Shown: positions 10,292 to 22,134, numbered from the stretch's first letter. The stretch: 64,000 bases of DNA from Labia minor (GCA_963082975.1 OY720346.1:40637787-40701786); one strand, 5' to 3'. Notes: a model not told the origin generated them from the letters alone. Numbers and translations are program-made.

Positions 10292-11290
10292 CTAGCTGCT
10301 CCGAGCGCCTTCGGCGCTCTTCACACCTAGACGGGGGCTCCGCCCCCTGTACCCCCGAGTGATACATAGTATTTGGTTGAAAGTCTGTATGTAAAAGGTT
10401 TCCATTTTGTTTCAATCAGTATAAGTAGATAAGACATGTATTTGTTTTCTTGTAAAATTTATTTTAATTTAATCAGTAAATTATTATATATTATTATTGT
10501 ATTTTTATCTAACTCTCTGTCTCTACAGTTTTCGAAAGTTCTTAGCCGCAGCATCCACATTTCTCTAAGCGTCCCTATCCTGAGCTACAACCAAATCCTA
10601 CCCTGTCCCATCTCTCCCATGTCCCTTCCTTCATTGTCCACCCACCTTGGTCCCTGGTCTTCCACCGGATGTTTCCCAATCGGTTTCTCCCAATTTCTAG
10701 TTTCTCCAATTCCAACCACGTTCCCTTCCCATCCCAGCCTTCTTGATTTTATAACCTTAACTATATCTGGACATTATTTCTCGTTATGCCATCTCCGCCA
10801 TAATGCTGCGAACAATATTAATCTCACAAATACTCCAAATCTACTCTCGTCTCCCAGAGTCATCGATAGGGTGACCAAACGTCCCGTCTTTAGGTGCTAT
10901 GTCCCAAAAATGTCTTCGTGACACCCTACTGTCCCGTTTTTTCAATATTTAGGACATTTCGTAATTTTTTTTTCAAAATTTTTTCAATTTAGTTCTAAAA
11001 AAAAGGTATACCGTTTGTCCCGGTTTGGTGTTTTCGAAATATGGTCACCCTAGTCATCGATCAACATGAAAAATAATTGTTTTATATATTTTAATTTTGA
11101 TCCTCTTTGATGAGATAAGCCCCTTTACTGCATAATAACAGGCGTTACTCAATTACAACGTCGATTTAAATTCTTCTCGAATATTATTATCTTTCGTGAT
11201 TAGAGATCTTAAGTATTTAAATATTTATACTTTTTCAAATTCTACATTTTGTATGTTAATTGTATGTAAGTCGTATCCGTATCATAATTC
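10292..11290 (-). mobile_element. LINE family B copy 2, 5'-truncated, inserted in family A
   Basis: On the minus strand it contains decayed RT-end coding sequence ending in RNVDAAAKNFR, a 3' untranslated region, and the intact twin-hairpin 3' end: GGGGGC-GGA-GCCCCC followed by GAGCGCC-GAA-GGCGCTC and GGAGCAGCTAG. The hAT MITE at 10867-11052 interrupts it. Homology to other copies fades near 11290. The DNA from there to about 11711 includes the shared segment also seen at 6463 and may be a further insertion or the LINE's upstream end. Confidence 0.75.
10867..11052. mobile_element. hAT-type MITE inserted in the LINE
   Basis: The termini TAGGGTGACCA (10867) and TGGTCACCCTA (to 11052) are perfect 11-bp inverted repeats, with ACGTCCCG and CGGTTTGG-type sequence next to them. 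An exact 8-bp target duplication, GTCATCGA, lies at 10859-10866 and 11053-11060, the length typical of hAT elements. It is 186 bases and non-coding. Removing it restores the LINE sequence found at 61650-61700. Confidence 0.9.
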
Positions 11291-11711
11291 TTGAATTTTT
11301 TTGTTTAATTACATTTCTCTAATCATATGTCTCCTCTTCCAGTCCAATTCATTTACCTATCAATGTTGCATAAGGAATTTAAATTTCTTAATTTGGCTAG
11401 AACACTCCATTTTTTAAAATTTTAAATAGAGGGAGAGAGAGAGGTTCTAATTATATAAATATATCTGTTTCTATGACAGCACAAAAAAGTAAACAAATTA
11501 CATACATACAAACACTCTCCTTTATATATATTTCTGGAAAATGGAACACCCGCAGCTCAGCTCAGGAGTTACCTAAGATTCTAATTTCTTTTTTATTTTT
11601 CATCTCATTTGAGGTACCCTTCACCTCAGAAAAATTTGGTTACCTTACTCCTTGTAGTTTAGGCTCTGGAGTTTTTTGCGTACAGACGGACACTATCGTA
11701 TTAAATATATA
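11291..11711. other. unassigned part of the insert in family A copy 2
   Basis: It includes bases 11467-11531 shared with 6463-6540 and a GC-richer patch (about 11535-11690) ending with GCGTACAGACGGAC. The 79-codon frame at 11473-11712 shows no domain. It may belong to a second repeat that co-inserted with or next to the LINE. Confidence 0.4.
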
Positions 11712-11715
11712 GATT

Positions 11716-11761
<46 letters not shown>

Positions 11762-11811
11762 GTTAATTGATCCAATTCAAATTACGAGATAGTCGTGTGG
11801 AGACACTCCAA

Positions 11812-12900
11812 TTATTTTTTATAAAATAATTTTAAAATATTTTAAATGTATTTATTCTGAGTTTATCAGCTCAACGATCTTTAACTTACAAAAAATATAT
11901 TTCAATTTAAATTGTACATTGATTATTTGTTTCTCTGATACTACTACTCAACCCTTGATTCTCCAAATATTATTCACTAAATTTAATTAATCAAAAATTT
12001 CTAATATGAATTTATTTTTTGTTATTCATTTATATTAACTTCATTTTGAACATTAATCAAAATTTGAACTTTTAATTATTATTATTTTTTTAATAAAAGA
12101 GAGTAGGATTGAAATGTTCTTTTTTATTAAATGGAAATTCCCTTACGACTTTTTTTATTGAATTTTTTTAATTTATTAATTATATTATTTTTTTTTAGTT
12201 TTACAGAAATTTAAAATATGTAGGTATAAAATAAATAAAAATAAAATAAAAAAAAAGAACATTAATAGTTTTTTTATCAATTATTTTCAGTTATGCATAA
12301 AATCATATTTTTGATTTAAATGGATATTTGGATAAATGATTATGTGTGTTATTGACTTTATTCCTTTACCAAAAAATAAATAAATAAATAATAATATTTA
12401 TTGTCCAAATGATAAGAAAAACCATTCAATTTAATGTGTTTAAAATTACCTCGATGAACAGATTTATTCCTCTCGAAATTTTTTTAACTTAAAGGTTAAA
12501 TTAATTAAATAAGAGTAAATATTAAAAGATTTAATATTTTTAATGTATTTTTATAAAGATTATTTTTTCCAGTTATAGCACCTGAAAAATATGCTTTTCC
12601 TTTGATTGATATATGCAGCATTTAACATAGGTAACAAAGAATATTTATCTTTTCTAAAAATATTAAAAAAATTTAGTTATTTTTATGATGCTATTTTTTT
12701 ATGTATTGTATTTTGTATATTTTTGTAGATTGAATGGTTGAAACAACATTTACTAATTATAAAATATAATTACGAAAATATATACTGCATGAATCTATTC
12801 AAAATAAGTAAAAAAGAAAATGAATATAGACTTCATTTCATCACATTCTTAATATTTGGATATAAATATGATTAAATGAAACATTATATTCACTGATTTC
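11812..12900. other. AT-rich stretch
   Basis: Long A/T-dominated DNA, with a poly-A/TAAA-rich patch at 12225-12260. Nothing else recognised. Confidence 0.5.
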
Positions 12901-13140
12901 ATCTTTAATTTGGAATTAATTATTTATTCTCATTCCATTTGTTACAAGTTACAATCACAAATGATTTCATGTCTCTAAATGATACTAATTCCGGTTGTAA
13001 CAAGAGGATGCCATCATAATGCGTAAATAAATTTCATATCACATGCACTGTATATAAAATAAAACAGCCTGTTTAACATGCAAAATAATAACCACCAAAG
13101 CTGCTCAACAAATTTATACGCCTCAACTAGCATTCAATTG
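12901..13140. other. mixed-composition island, possible regulatory DNA
   Basis: A non-repetitive block containing ACAAATGATTTCATG, CCATCATAATGCG and CAGCCTGTTTAACATG, without an open frame. Its composition differs from the AT-rich DNA on both sides. A conserved non-coding element is possible but unproven. Confidence 0.3.
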
Positions 13141-14050
13141 AAAAATTTATTATACTATAAATGTAGTTTATTTCATTAATGCTTTATATTATCTAAATAT
13201 TTATAATCATTAAATGGTCCATCATTATAGATAAAAGTTAATAAAAAAATACAATTCAATTGATAATTTAAAATATCTATTTTATATTAATAATAAAGAA
13301 AGAAAAAATAAAATAAAAGGCAAACAATTTTTTTTTTATTTATTAAACCTTTTGTGGATTTTATAATTTTTAAATGGTTTTTTTTTATTAAAACATTACA
13401 TATTTGTATAATTTATTGATTTAAGAGAAATCAATTTATATAAGAAATAAATGATAAAATTGTATCTATTATTTTTTTTATATTTTTCATTTATTTATAA
13501 ATATTTATTTAAATTGATCAGACATATAATAATAAACCTCAGTTAATTTTAATTTAACCAGTTTTAATGTTTATTTTTACAGCATCTAGTTATTATGGAC
13601 CATTTCTTAAGGTATAATTGACAATTGTATGGTTTAAATATTTTCTATTTTACATCTAAAATTTATTTGACAAAATAATTTACGTTTCGTTAAATGCAAT
13701 GTTATAAATATGTAGAAATGTATTAAAAGATCTGCCAAGTTCATTTGAGCAACAACATTATATTATATAACATGACAAAGCATATTTAGTTAATAATTAA
13801 TGTGCTCAGCTCGCCCTCCGGTTTAGGGCTCTTACACATTATCTAGCCAATTCGACATGTAATAGCTTAAACATTCAGGATGGAAGGAAAGTTTTGTGGC
13901 AACTGACTTTACAAAACATTTTGACAACTTTTTTTTATTTGAAAGAATATTTTATTCAAAATCGATTATTATTTTAATTCTAAATAAAAAAAAATGTATT
14001 TTTTTTTTTCAAAACACGCTTTTATTTAAATGCATTATAAAGGAGAAAAT
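13141..14050. other. AT-rich stretch with a short GC patch
   Basis: Bases 13800-13830 (CTCAGCTCGCCCTCCGG and neighbours) are a small GC-rich patch. The rest is A/T-rich, with no gene or repeat relationship that I can see. Confidence 0.45.
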
Positions 14051-14310
14051 AATTTCTCCACACACCACACCACAAGTTATTCATAGCTAAAAGATGAATG
14101 CGCGGGCGCCAAACATGCAGGGAAAGGAAAATAATACGAAGGACATTTCATTGTATATGCACAAACATTTGTTTTTTTTTTCTTTTCCACTATACATGAT
14201 AACTATGTTTATTCAAGTAGAATTTGCGGTTTTCCTTGCATGTTTGACGCCCACGCTTTCATTTTTTAGATATGATTAATTATAAAGAAATCGTGGTGTG
14301 TGGAGAAATT
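14051..14310. mobile_element. fold-back/MITE-type element with ~80-bp inverted arms
   Basis: AATTTCTCCACACACCAC at the left is mirrored by GTGGTGTGTGGAGAAATT at the right. The imperfect arms extend about 80 bases and include CGCGGGCGCCAAACATGC on the left against GCATGTTTGACGCCCACG on the right. The centre is T-rich. Frames in it are short and meaningless. Only one copy is visible here. Confidence 0.7.
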
Positions 14311-14615
14311 TTAATCTTGACAGAAATTTTGCACAGTTTATGATTTCAGGTTATAGTATGAATGTTGAAAGAATATAATTCAGGTCGATTCTTCACCTCA
14401 AAATACTATATATCAAATCGGTGGTAAAGGGGACTGATTATTATTATTATTATATTATTGGTTTATATATACATATATCTTTTCAAAAACAATATCGCTA
14501 TTACTTTAATTGATATTCATTTCAATTACAAAAATTATGTCTCTTATTTTTATAAAATAATTAAACATGATTTAAATTCATTTAATTAAAATGATAACTT
14601 TTAGAATAAATTATT

Positions 14616-14700
14616 TACGAGGACAGGTCAATAAGTCCGTGACTTTTGAATGAAACCCAGATTTTTGGATAAAAAATTAAATTAGCTCTTATTAATAAAT
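14616..14700 (-). mobile_element. mariner terminal fragment
   Basis: TACGAGGACAGGTCAATAAG followed by TCCGTGACTTTTGAATGAAA matches one end of the mariner copies at 36686 and 46019. Only this end remains. It inserted into, or is flanked by, the AT-rich repeat shared with 4935-5010. It lies directly beside the mariner derivative at 14708. Confidence 0.7.
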
Positions 14701-14707
14701 ATATATC

Positions 14708-14929
14708 TACGAGGGTGGGATGAAAAGTTTCCGACCTGGCCAAGAAAAACGATTTTTTTCAATTTTTCTTCTGTTTTATTTTTAAAAATTCAAGATAGCT
14801 GAGACAAGTACGATGTCAGCTGAACGTGTGCGAAATATTTTGCAAAACCATTTGAATATGGAAAGCTATGTGCAATGTGGATGCCGCATTTTTTCTTGGT
14901 CAGGTCGGAAACTTTTCATCCCACCCTCG

Positions 14930-14931
<2 letters not shown>
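14708..14931 (+). mobile_element. mariner-derived MITE
   Basis: 224 bases with near-perfect inverted ends of almost 40 bases beginning TACGAGGGTGGGATGAAAAG, flanked by TA. The interior has a short frame starting MSAERVRNILQNHLNMES, which resembles the helix-turn-helix start of a mariner transposase, and is then cut straight to the right end. It therefore arose by internal deletion of a mariner and depends on a transposase supplied elsewhere. Confidence 0.85.
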
Positions 14932-14965
<34 letters not shown>

Positions 14966-15290
14966 TAATTACTACTTTTCAATATTATGTATTAAACAAT
15001 TAGTAATTGTTATAAAATGTCACCTATAACCTGGGATGAACCTGAATATTCCATTGTCATCGGTGTTACATATGTATGCAAAATTTCATTTCATTCGAAC
15101 ATAATGAAGTGGGTCAAATTCACCTTACAAGACACGATGTGAAACTAAATAAAAGCATGTAAAAATGTTAGAGCGTTTAATAGTTTTTTATGTTTTAAAA
15201 AGAAAATAAATCGTAAAAAGTTTTTTTTTTTAAAAATCATCTTTTTATTTTATATAATAGCAAATTTATTTGATAAAATAATTTACTTTT
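14932..15290. other. AT/AG microsatellite and AT-rich DNA
   Basis: A TA run continues into (GA)n at 14946-14965, immediately after the mariner MITE. Nothing further is recognised. Confidence 0.5.
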
Positions 15291-15860
15291 AGTTGTATAG
15301 GAGTATAGAAAATAGCTGGCAGGTTGATTAGAGGTGAAGGAGCATTTCGAATTGGTAGACTATTGCCTATACTTGTCTCGAATTGGTGCCATTTACTTGA
15401 GACGAGTGGCTTATCTCGGCGCGTGTATTTCAAAGCCACGTGCTCCCCGGGGGATTCGATGTCCATCCATCCACCCCCGACATACACGACTGGCTAATCC
15501 CCATTGAAAGTGTTGATCCCCCAATGGCCAACTTTTATTCCCTCGACTTTTGCTTTGTGACATTGGGGCTTTATCGTGCGTGACCAGAGGGAATAGGAGG
15601 TGGGTGGAGGGAGTATGCCCAGACCCCAGTCACCGCAGGGGGTGCGTCATCACAACTTGTTCCGTTTTAAACGATACTATTTACACATTTTCAGGCATTC
15701 TTTTGTAAAAGGTTGACGATCGCTGTCAGGCGATTGATACACGCTCATTGGTTTCTAAACAGATGAATTGGAATTGATCGGATCATGGAAATTTCTTGTT
15801 TTTTTTCAATTTTTTCCCATCCCACCCCACCCCACCCCACCTTACTTCTCATTTCTCTGT
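15291..15860. other. large GC-richer island
   Basis: About 570 bases of much higher GC than the surroundings and no repeat counterpart in the window, apart from a 21-base block at 15766-15786 that recurs exactly at 16619-16639. It includes CAGTCACCGCAGGGGGTGCG and a CCCCA microsatellite (about 15810-15841). The minus frame at 15266-15487 has no known domain. It could be a host promoter or enhancer, or an exon of an unseen gene. Confidence 0.4.
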
Positions 15861-16011
15861 TTCATTTAAAAACATATATCTAAATACATAAAACATAAAA
15901 TAGCAAATAATTAAATTATTATAATAGATCTAGTCTGACTTTTAGCGGACTTTAAAAACATTTTCTAGAAAAGTTTATAAATCTATTTATGAAATATATC
16001 TAAAAAAATAT

Positions 16012-16492
16012 CGTAATTATACAAATTGGTCATCCAGTCATCTATTTGGATAAAACTTTATGAGTGGGTTCCTTTTTTAATTCCAAATAAACTTTTCTTT
16101 TGCAAATTTTTAGGGGTCGTTTCAAGTTTACGAGATAAATAAAGATTTTTTTAAGTTTGACATATTAGCTGGTTATGAACATCGAAATTAAACTAATTCA
16201 CTAATTATTCACTTATTCACTAATTTTCGATTTTTTTGGTTATTTAATTAATTATTTTTTTAATTTTACTATATCCAATTCGAACTGAAAAAAACCCCGA
16301 AAATTAATAAAACATAGTAGCTAAATAGAATATCAATGGATTTACATGCAAACTTTAATAATTTTTATCTCGTAAACTAGAAGCGACCCTCAAAAATTGT
16401 ATAAGAAAAGTTTATTTGTAATTAAAAAAGGAACCAACTGTTAAAGTTTTATCCAAATTCATGGCAGGATGACCAGTTTGTATAATTACCAC
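16012..16492. mobile_element. long-inverted-repeat element (family H) copy 2
   Basis: The ends GTAATTATACAAATTGGTC and, inverted, GTGGTAATTATACAAACTGG frame arms of about 170 bases, with internal sequence matching copies 1 and 3. AAAAATAT at 16004-16011 and 16493-16500 is a probable 8-bp target duplication. Non-coding. Confidence 0.75.
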
Positions 16493-17793
16493 AAAAATAT
16501 ATTAGCTTTATTTAATTGATTTTTTTTATTTCATCTCCAGATGCTAATAAGTATAAATTGTTTGTATAAACAAAATAAATGTCAAAATGATCATGTTTAA
16601 GGTGTTTCAAAATAGATAAATTGGAATTGATCGGATCATCAACAGTTTAAATAAAATTAAAATCCAAATATTTATTTCTTTTATATAAAGTAAGTCAATT
16701 AGATTTTAAATTAATTTTAAATATGTATTTTTTAATGTAATTAAAAAAATTCCATTTAAAACATCTTAAATCCAATAAACATTATAAGATCAAAATCTAA
16801 ACTTTATAATACAATACATCAAGTTTTTTTTATGATAAAATAAGTCAAATAATTTATCTATAATTTTTATTAATTTATAATGTTAAAAAATTAAATATTC
16901 TCGATCAAATAATTCGAATATTGTAAATTATTAAATAATAACTAATCTGTTGTTGTTATTAGTAGTTAAATAATAATAATAGTTTATAGATTGAATTAGC
17001 CTTCGTTGATTCAATTATCTGAATAATTTCAATTAACTTCAAGAGCCAATAATGTTTTTGATTGTTCTATTTTGAAGTATCATCAGTAATCATGATGTAA
17101 TATTCATTTTGTATTGAATAACAAATATTTCTAATATAAACTGACTAAATCTTGATTCGAATTACAATAAACAATAATAAAAGGTAATAGAAGAAGAGAG
17201 TGATTAAAATATTGTGTTTTGTAAGGAAAAAATATATTATCTCATATTTATTTAATGTTTAATGAAAATGGAAACTGCAAATACAAAATATAAAACATAA
17301 TATGATTTAAAATTAATTAACCATAAAGTAAACATTTTCCAAATAATGTTGATTTTCATTTGACATTGGTGGGTTTTTTTTTTTTTTGTTTTTTGTTTTA
17401 ATTTTAAAATTTATTTACTTTTATCATTTATACCATATATTTTTATAATTTGAAATTTTATCATGTATTTTGAATGAAAAAAAATGTAATTTAATTCTAA
17501 TTTTTTTTAGATCGATCTGCACATTTTTTACTAAATTTTTAATTTAAAATCTCTATTTGAATTATTCAAATATCTTATTATCATTTATTCAAATATCTTA
17601 TTATCATTCTAGTTATTATTAATATTAAAAGTAAACGTATTGTTTGAACATTCCATCTTATTTATTTTTAATCAATTGAGAAAAACTTATTCATAACCAA
17701 AATTATTAAGTAATATATAATCTTTTATTTAATACAGGGGCTACTATTTTTATTAAATATATATATATATATTTAATTTTTGAATATATTTTC
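16493..17793. other. AT-rich stretch
   Basis: Holds the second copy of the 21-base block (16619-16639), poly-T near 17370 and a tandem TTCAAATATCTTATTATCAT duplication at 17567-17606. No gene. Confidence 0.45.
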
Positions 17794-17846
17794 ACTATCT
17801 CGCCAGAGAAGATTTCGATGTTGAGTTTTTGATGTTTTTATACATT

Positions 17847-17910
<64 letters not shown>

Positions 17911-18380
17911 AGACAAGATTACATAAAAACGGTTTCAGCTAGAATAATAAATTTGGTACACGACCATTACTAAAAATTCGTAGTTTTCTATCAACTTTTG
18001 AGAAATGTAGCTCATCCGGAAGAGGGACATTACCTACTACGTTTGGATTTTTTTTCCTCTAAACTGACCGTAAAAATAAAGATTTATGTTTGATATTTTT
18101 TCACATGATTAAAAATTCTATAAAACTGCTATATATAGAATTCCAGCTTGATTGAATGGCTGAAAGTACCGGAATTAATTTTTTAATACGTTGACTACCA
18201 ATTACGCACCAACACGTGACGTGTTGTCATCAGCAAAGAGCCAAAACATGCACTGGTTTAATAAATATTATTTATTAATTTTAATTTATAATTTATAATT
18301 AATTAAATTTAATTTAAATATAATATATGTTAATTATTCCAATTCAAATTTGCGAGATAGTCGAGTGGGGACACTCCAGA
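17794..18380 (+). mobile_element. Helentron-like family A copy 3
   Basis: Starts ACTATCTCGCCAGAGA, where a small deletion has removed the right arm of the start hairpin, and ends GCGAGATAGTCGAGTGGGG then ACACTCCAGA before a T run. The internal microsatellite is expanded to a long (TA)n(TG)n tract at 17850-17910. Confidence 0.8.
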
Positions 18381-18909
18381 TTTTTTAACATATAGATATA
18401 TGATCATTATCCTAGTAACAATCCACCCAATCAAATAAAATTTGTTAAGCAAATTATGCATATATTTATTTCATTTATAGAATAAAAATAAAAAAAAAAA
18501 AAAGAAAAATAAAAATAATATAAAAATAAAGAAAAAGAGAGAATTTTTTATACACTCTGTTTTAAAATTAATATTTATATAATCATGTAAATATAGATCA
18601 TAAAGATGTATGATTCCCTTCCATGTTCTTTGAATCATCACTCTTTGTAGGAACAAAATATCAAATAATATTCCAGCTACTTATTAGCGTGATTAATCTG
18701 AAATTCAATCATATATTTACTTAATAAATTAAATCTTTTTTATTGTATTTATCTATTTATCTTTAGTTATCCTTTTTTTTTTTATTTACCTCTAGATTGT
18801 TTATTTTAGGGTGTTGTTTTTAATATTTATTCCGCATTTCTCGTTTTTGTTTAGGTTTCAATAATATTTGTATACATATATGTAAATATATAAATATTAT
18901 ATAGGTATA
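18381..18909. other. AT-rich stretch
   Basis: Includes an A-rich low-complexity block at 18479-18540. The minus frame there translates to Phe runs and is not a gene. Confidence 0.5.
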
Positions 18910-19628
18910 TACTGTCAACCTCCTATAACGCGGTACTCTCTGAACGCGGTTTCCATATAACGCGGAGCTGAAATTGTAACAGCCCTCCTATAACGAGGTA
19001 CTTTTACAGCGCGGTTTCCTTTCAACAGCAGGAAAAAAAATTTTATTCCAAAGTTTTATTGGTTCTTGCTAACGCTGGTTGCAAAAACATTGAACTGGAT
19101 CATCCAAATGTGAAAATTGTCTAACTTCCTCCTAACTCCACGGAAATAGTAAACATTGCTTCTCGTTTAAGCGATGAAGACTGCAGTGAACAATCAGGAT
19201 GTAAGAGAACTAGAACTCGGGGAAGAATGAGGAATGATGGGGAAGAACTGATGGAATTAATAGATGCAAACACCTCAAATGAGTTTGTAAACGAATGGTT
19301 TCCAAATCTCGATTTACAAGATGTGAAAAAAGGGTAAAATTTGTCTAAAGAATTAGAACTTCATTTCGTTCAAACTGATCATACAACGGTGTGCAGAGCA
19401 AAGTTTAAAAGAGAATTAAGAAATTGCTGAATTGTGTTGAAAAATTACATAATTTTACAAAAGTCTTTTATTTATTTTATTTTTTTTTTATTTTTTTTTT
19501 TTATCACACATTTCCTTAAAAGAACTCTTCCTTATATGAACTCTAAATAAAAATAATTTATCATTTATAGCCTCGTTTGTACGGTTAAATCCGAGTTTCT
19601 TTTAGCGCGGTTTCCATATAGCGCAGTA
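18910..19628 (+). mobile_element. pogo/Tigger-like DNA transposon relic
   Basis: The left end TACTGTCAACCTCCTATAACG carries repeated subterminal units of the type GCGGTTTCCATATARCGC. The same unit stands at the right end (about 19608-19625), which closes in CAGTA. These unit repeats are typical of pogo/Tigger ends. Inside, 19160-19340 reads as an acidic 60-codon stretch (SDEDCSEQSGCKRTRTRG onward to a stop), which may be the tail of a transposase. A second pogo-like end (inverted TACAGGCTGACCTC) at about 20003-20017 could be the true right border, with the element at 19632 nested inside. Confidence 0.55.
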
Positions 19629-19631
19629 TAA

Positions 19632-19886
19632 TTGTATATTACATAGAACATTATTCGCTTCTTTCAGATATGTAAATTAAATAAAAGATTGTCGAATTTT
19701 CAATTAAATGAAAAATTACTTACTCGAAGATAAAACTGACTTTTCAGCAATCAATTATGATTTGTTCAGAGTATTGCCGAAATGTTGATTTTATATCCAA
19801 ATAAATAATTTTTCACTTATCTTCCACAATTCTTTATGTAATTTACATATCTAAAAGAAACGAATAATGTTCTATGTAATATACAA
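19632..19886. mobile_element. inverted-repeat MITE next to or in the pogo-like relic
   Basis: TTGTATATTACATAGAACAT at the left is inverted at the right end. The arms run about 48 bases with few mismatches and then continue more weakly. It is 255 bases, AT-rich and non-coding. Confidence 0.65.
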
Positions 19887-20017
19887 TATTATATGCATCG
19901 ATTCAATGCTATATATCGATTTAAAAAATTGATTTTTTGCTCTAAAAATTTAAAAAGTATAATATTTTGAAATGTTCGAAATAGTGAATTGTGCTAAAGT
20001 GTCGAGGTCAGCCTGTA

Positions 20018-20440
20018 TTTGTAAATAATTCATTTTTTTTTACAAATTCAAAAATATACCTCATATAATAAATGCAATCAATAATTTTCTATTTTTAATA
20101 GATACTATGTATCGTTTTATTTATTTTGATAATTATCTGAGTTAGATAATATAATTTATAGTAGATTTATTATAATGATGAAATTATTAATAATTGAGTA
20201 AATTTAGTTCTTTTTTTTTTTTTTTTTTTTTGAAAAAAATAATTCGTGTTTAATCTTAATGTGGAAAATAAAAATCATAATCTGAATTTAAATTATGATT
20301 AATAACTGAATAGGGGATGTTGAGGATGTTTAAAACATGATATATAATAATATATGATGTTTTCTTTTAAATTATATATTGAACTGAACGATGGGGTTTA
20401 TCGTTTTATCTGTATAAACCCTTCCGATTTTAATTAGAAT
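20018..20440. other. AT-rich stretch
   Basis: A poly-T run at 20212-20231 and otherwise featureless A/T DNA. Confidence 0.5.
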
Positions 20441-21062
20441 CTATTATAATTATTTATCCCGCAAATGAACATTTTCACTCTTCCATTACAATTGCATCAT
20501 TTATCTACCTGCAGTTTCTATTAATACAAACCATCGTGAAAAATAATCTATATTATATTATAGGGCATATTTATTCATTGGAAACATGATAATGTAAACA
20601 AATGTATTTTGAGCTTTTGGGAGGAGAATAAAAGAAAGGAACAGAACTTTTATTTTTATATTTTCCCATTTTTTTTTTGTTTTGCACTGAAAAGTAAGTG
20701 GCGCCCGATTTAATTTCCAATCTCTCAACCGTCTTTACTTTAATAATATCAGGGAAAAAAGAATTTAGAAAAAAGCAGACAGTGAAGAGGGTGGTTGGTG
20801 GTCTCGTTCTTAGTCCCCGATTGGTCTGCTCTGCTTATTATTCTTGAAGGGTACGTCGTTTCAGTTCCCATCTTGATTCGTTCTGGTTCAGATCATGATT
20901 CATAAATGGACACACAATTGGAAGAAAAAATTGATGCAGACTATGTAAAAATCGACTCGATTTAATTCTGTATTTAGGGGCGGACGTATGAGAAGAGATG
21001 AGGAGGTGGGGAGGTACATGACGGATAGCATTGGGGCGATCTGTTATCATTAGATTATTCAT
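20441..21062. other. two mixed-composition islands
   Basis: Bases 20455-20560 (CATTACAATTGCATCATTTA, CTACCTGCAGTTTC) and 20690-21060 are richer in GC and not repeated here. The 74-codon minus frame at 20838-21062 has no known domain. Possible regulatory DNA, low confidence. Confidence 0.3.
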
Positions 21063-21805
21063 AAATTTCGGATTATTTTCCGATAATCATCTCTATGACA
21101 TATTAACAATAAATAAATATGGATTTTCCATTTCATCTTTATTTTAATTTTAAAATAAAATCTGGAAAAAAATTCTTAAAAAAATAATTATTAAGTCAAA
21201 TTAATAAGTCATTTAAGTCATTGTAAAAGATATGTGAAGTCTTAAGTACATTTAAAAGATTGTTATTATTATCACAATCTTTTTTTGGTATATTTTCACT
21301 TCTGACACAATTTTTGGCTTATTTGAATGGAGAGATTTTGGCTTTTTTTATCTGAAATATTTATACTATATAATATATATCAAGAAAGAAAGATATAAAT
21401 AAATGGGAAATCATACTCTATTATATCTTCTCGTATATATAATTAACAAATATTATAAAAGCGTTAATCTCTATATATAGATATTTTTCTAATATAATAA
21501 TCAATGTTTAACAAATTAAATAATTCATAATTATTAACATTTCTATATTTTTCTCTCCAACTAATCCCAAAATTAAATTATTATTATTTAAATAAAGTAT
21601 CATTTAATATATGAAGATATTGAATATTGACATTGAAAGGCGAATCAAACTTCAATTTATGTATTTTTTATTAATTAAAATAAATTAATAAATAGTATTT
21701 AGAATATTAAAATCAAAATATTTATTTCAGGGTGACTTATTTATTAGATTTTGGAATATATATTTATAGCATAATATATATATTTTTTTATATATTATAT
21801 ATCTA
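21063..21805. other. AT-rich stretch
   Basis: No recognisable feature. Confidence 0.5.
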
Positions 21806-22134
21806 CTCAAGAGACGCAAATCACAATTGCTCAATGAACCACACACAGCCTCGAAAATTGGAATGATTAACAAATTGACGACACGGCAACGAACCTATTA
21901 CGGAAAAAGGGTTAAAGATTCGCCGTAAAAATGGAACGAACACGTAGGAAGAGCCAACGCGGAAGGGCTCTTGAGAATATAGCCCGGGATGGAAGGCCAG
22001 CAACACAAGAGACTAAGCCACCGAAAAAATGGGCTGACTGCTGGGCGTACTCTTCCCAAAAAGACCTGAGGATAGTGAAGAAGAACAGGCCTTAGGCCTA
22101 TAATAGAAGAAGAAGAAGAAAGAAGAAGAAGAAG
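21806..22134 (+). mobile_element. LINE 3' end with (GAA)n tail
   Basis: A coding-like stretch ends with ENIARDGRPATQETKPPKKW then ADCWAYSSQKDL and a stop at about 22094. Seven tail repeats rich in GAA follow to 22134. The Arg-rich run, the Trp-containing motif and the GAA tail fit the last part of a non-LTR ORF2 protein plus 3' tail. It is a different LINE from family B. It is strongly 5'-truncated and carries a stop (about 21943) upstream in this frame. Confidence 0.55.

Larger units (their letters stand above)
9811..11811 (+). mobile_element. Helentron-like family A copy 2, split by a LINE
   Basis: The left part (9811-10290) runs from ATTATCTCGCCAGAGATAGT to AATTAAATTTA. The family sequence resumes after the LINE-containing insert, within 11712-11755, and ends at 11811 with ACGAGATAGT and the GTGTGGAGACACTC hairpin. 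The two pieces together give a normal copy of about 560 bases. The interruption is at the AT-rich region about 90 bases from the 3' end. Confidence 0.8.

Noticed and set aside
10436-10921. Plus-strand frame of 161 codons
   Set aside because: It is the antisense of the LINE family B coding end and crosses into the hAT MITE.
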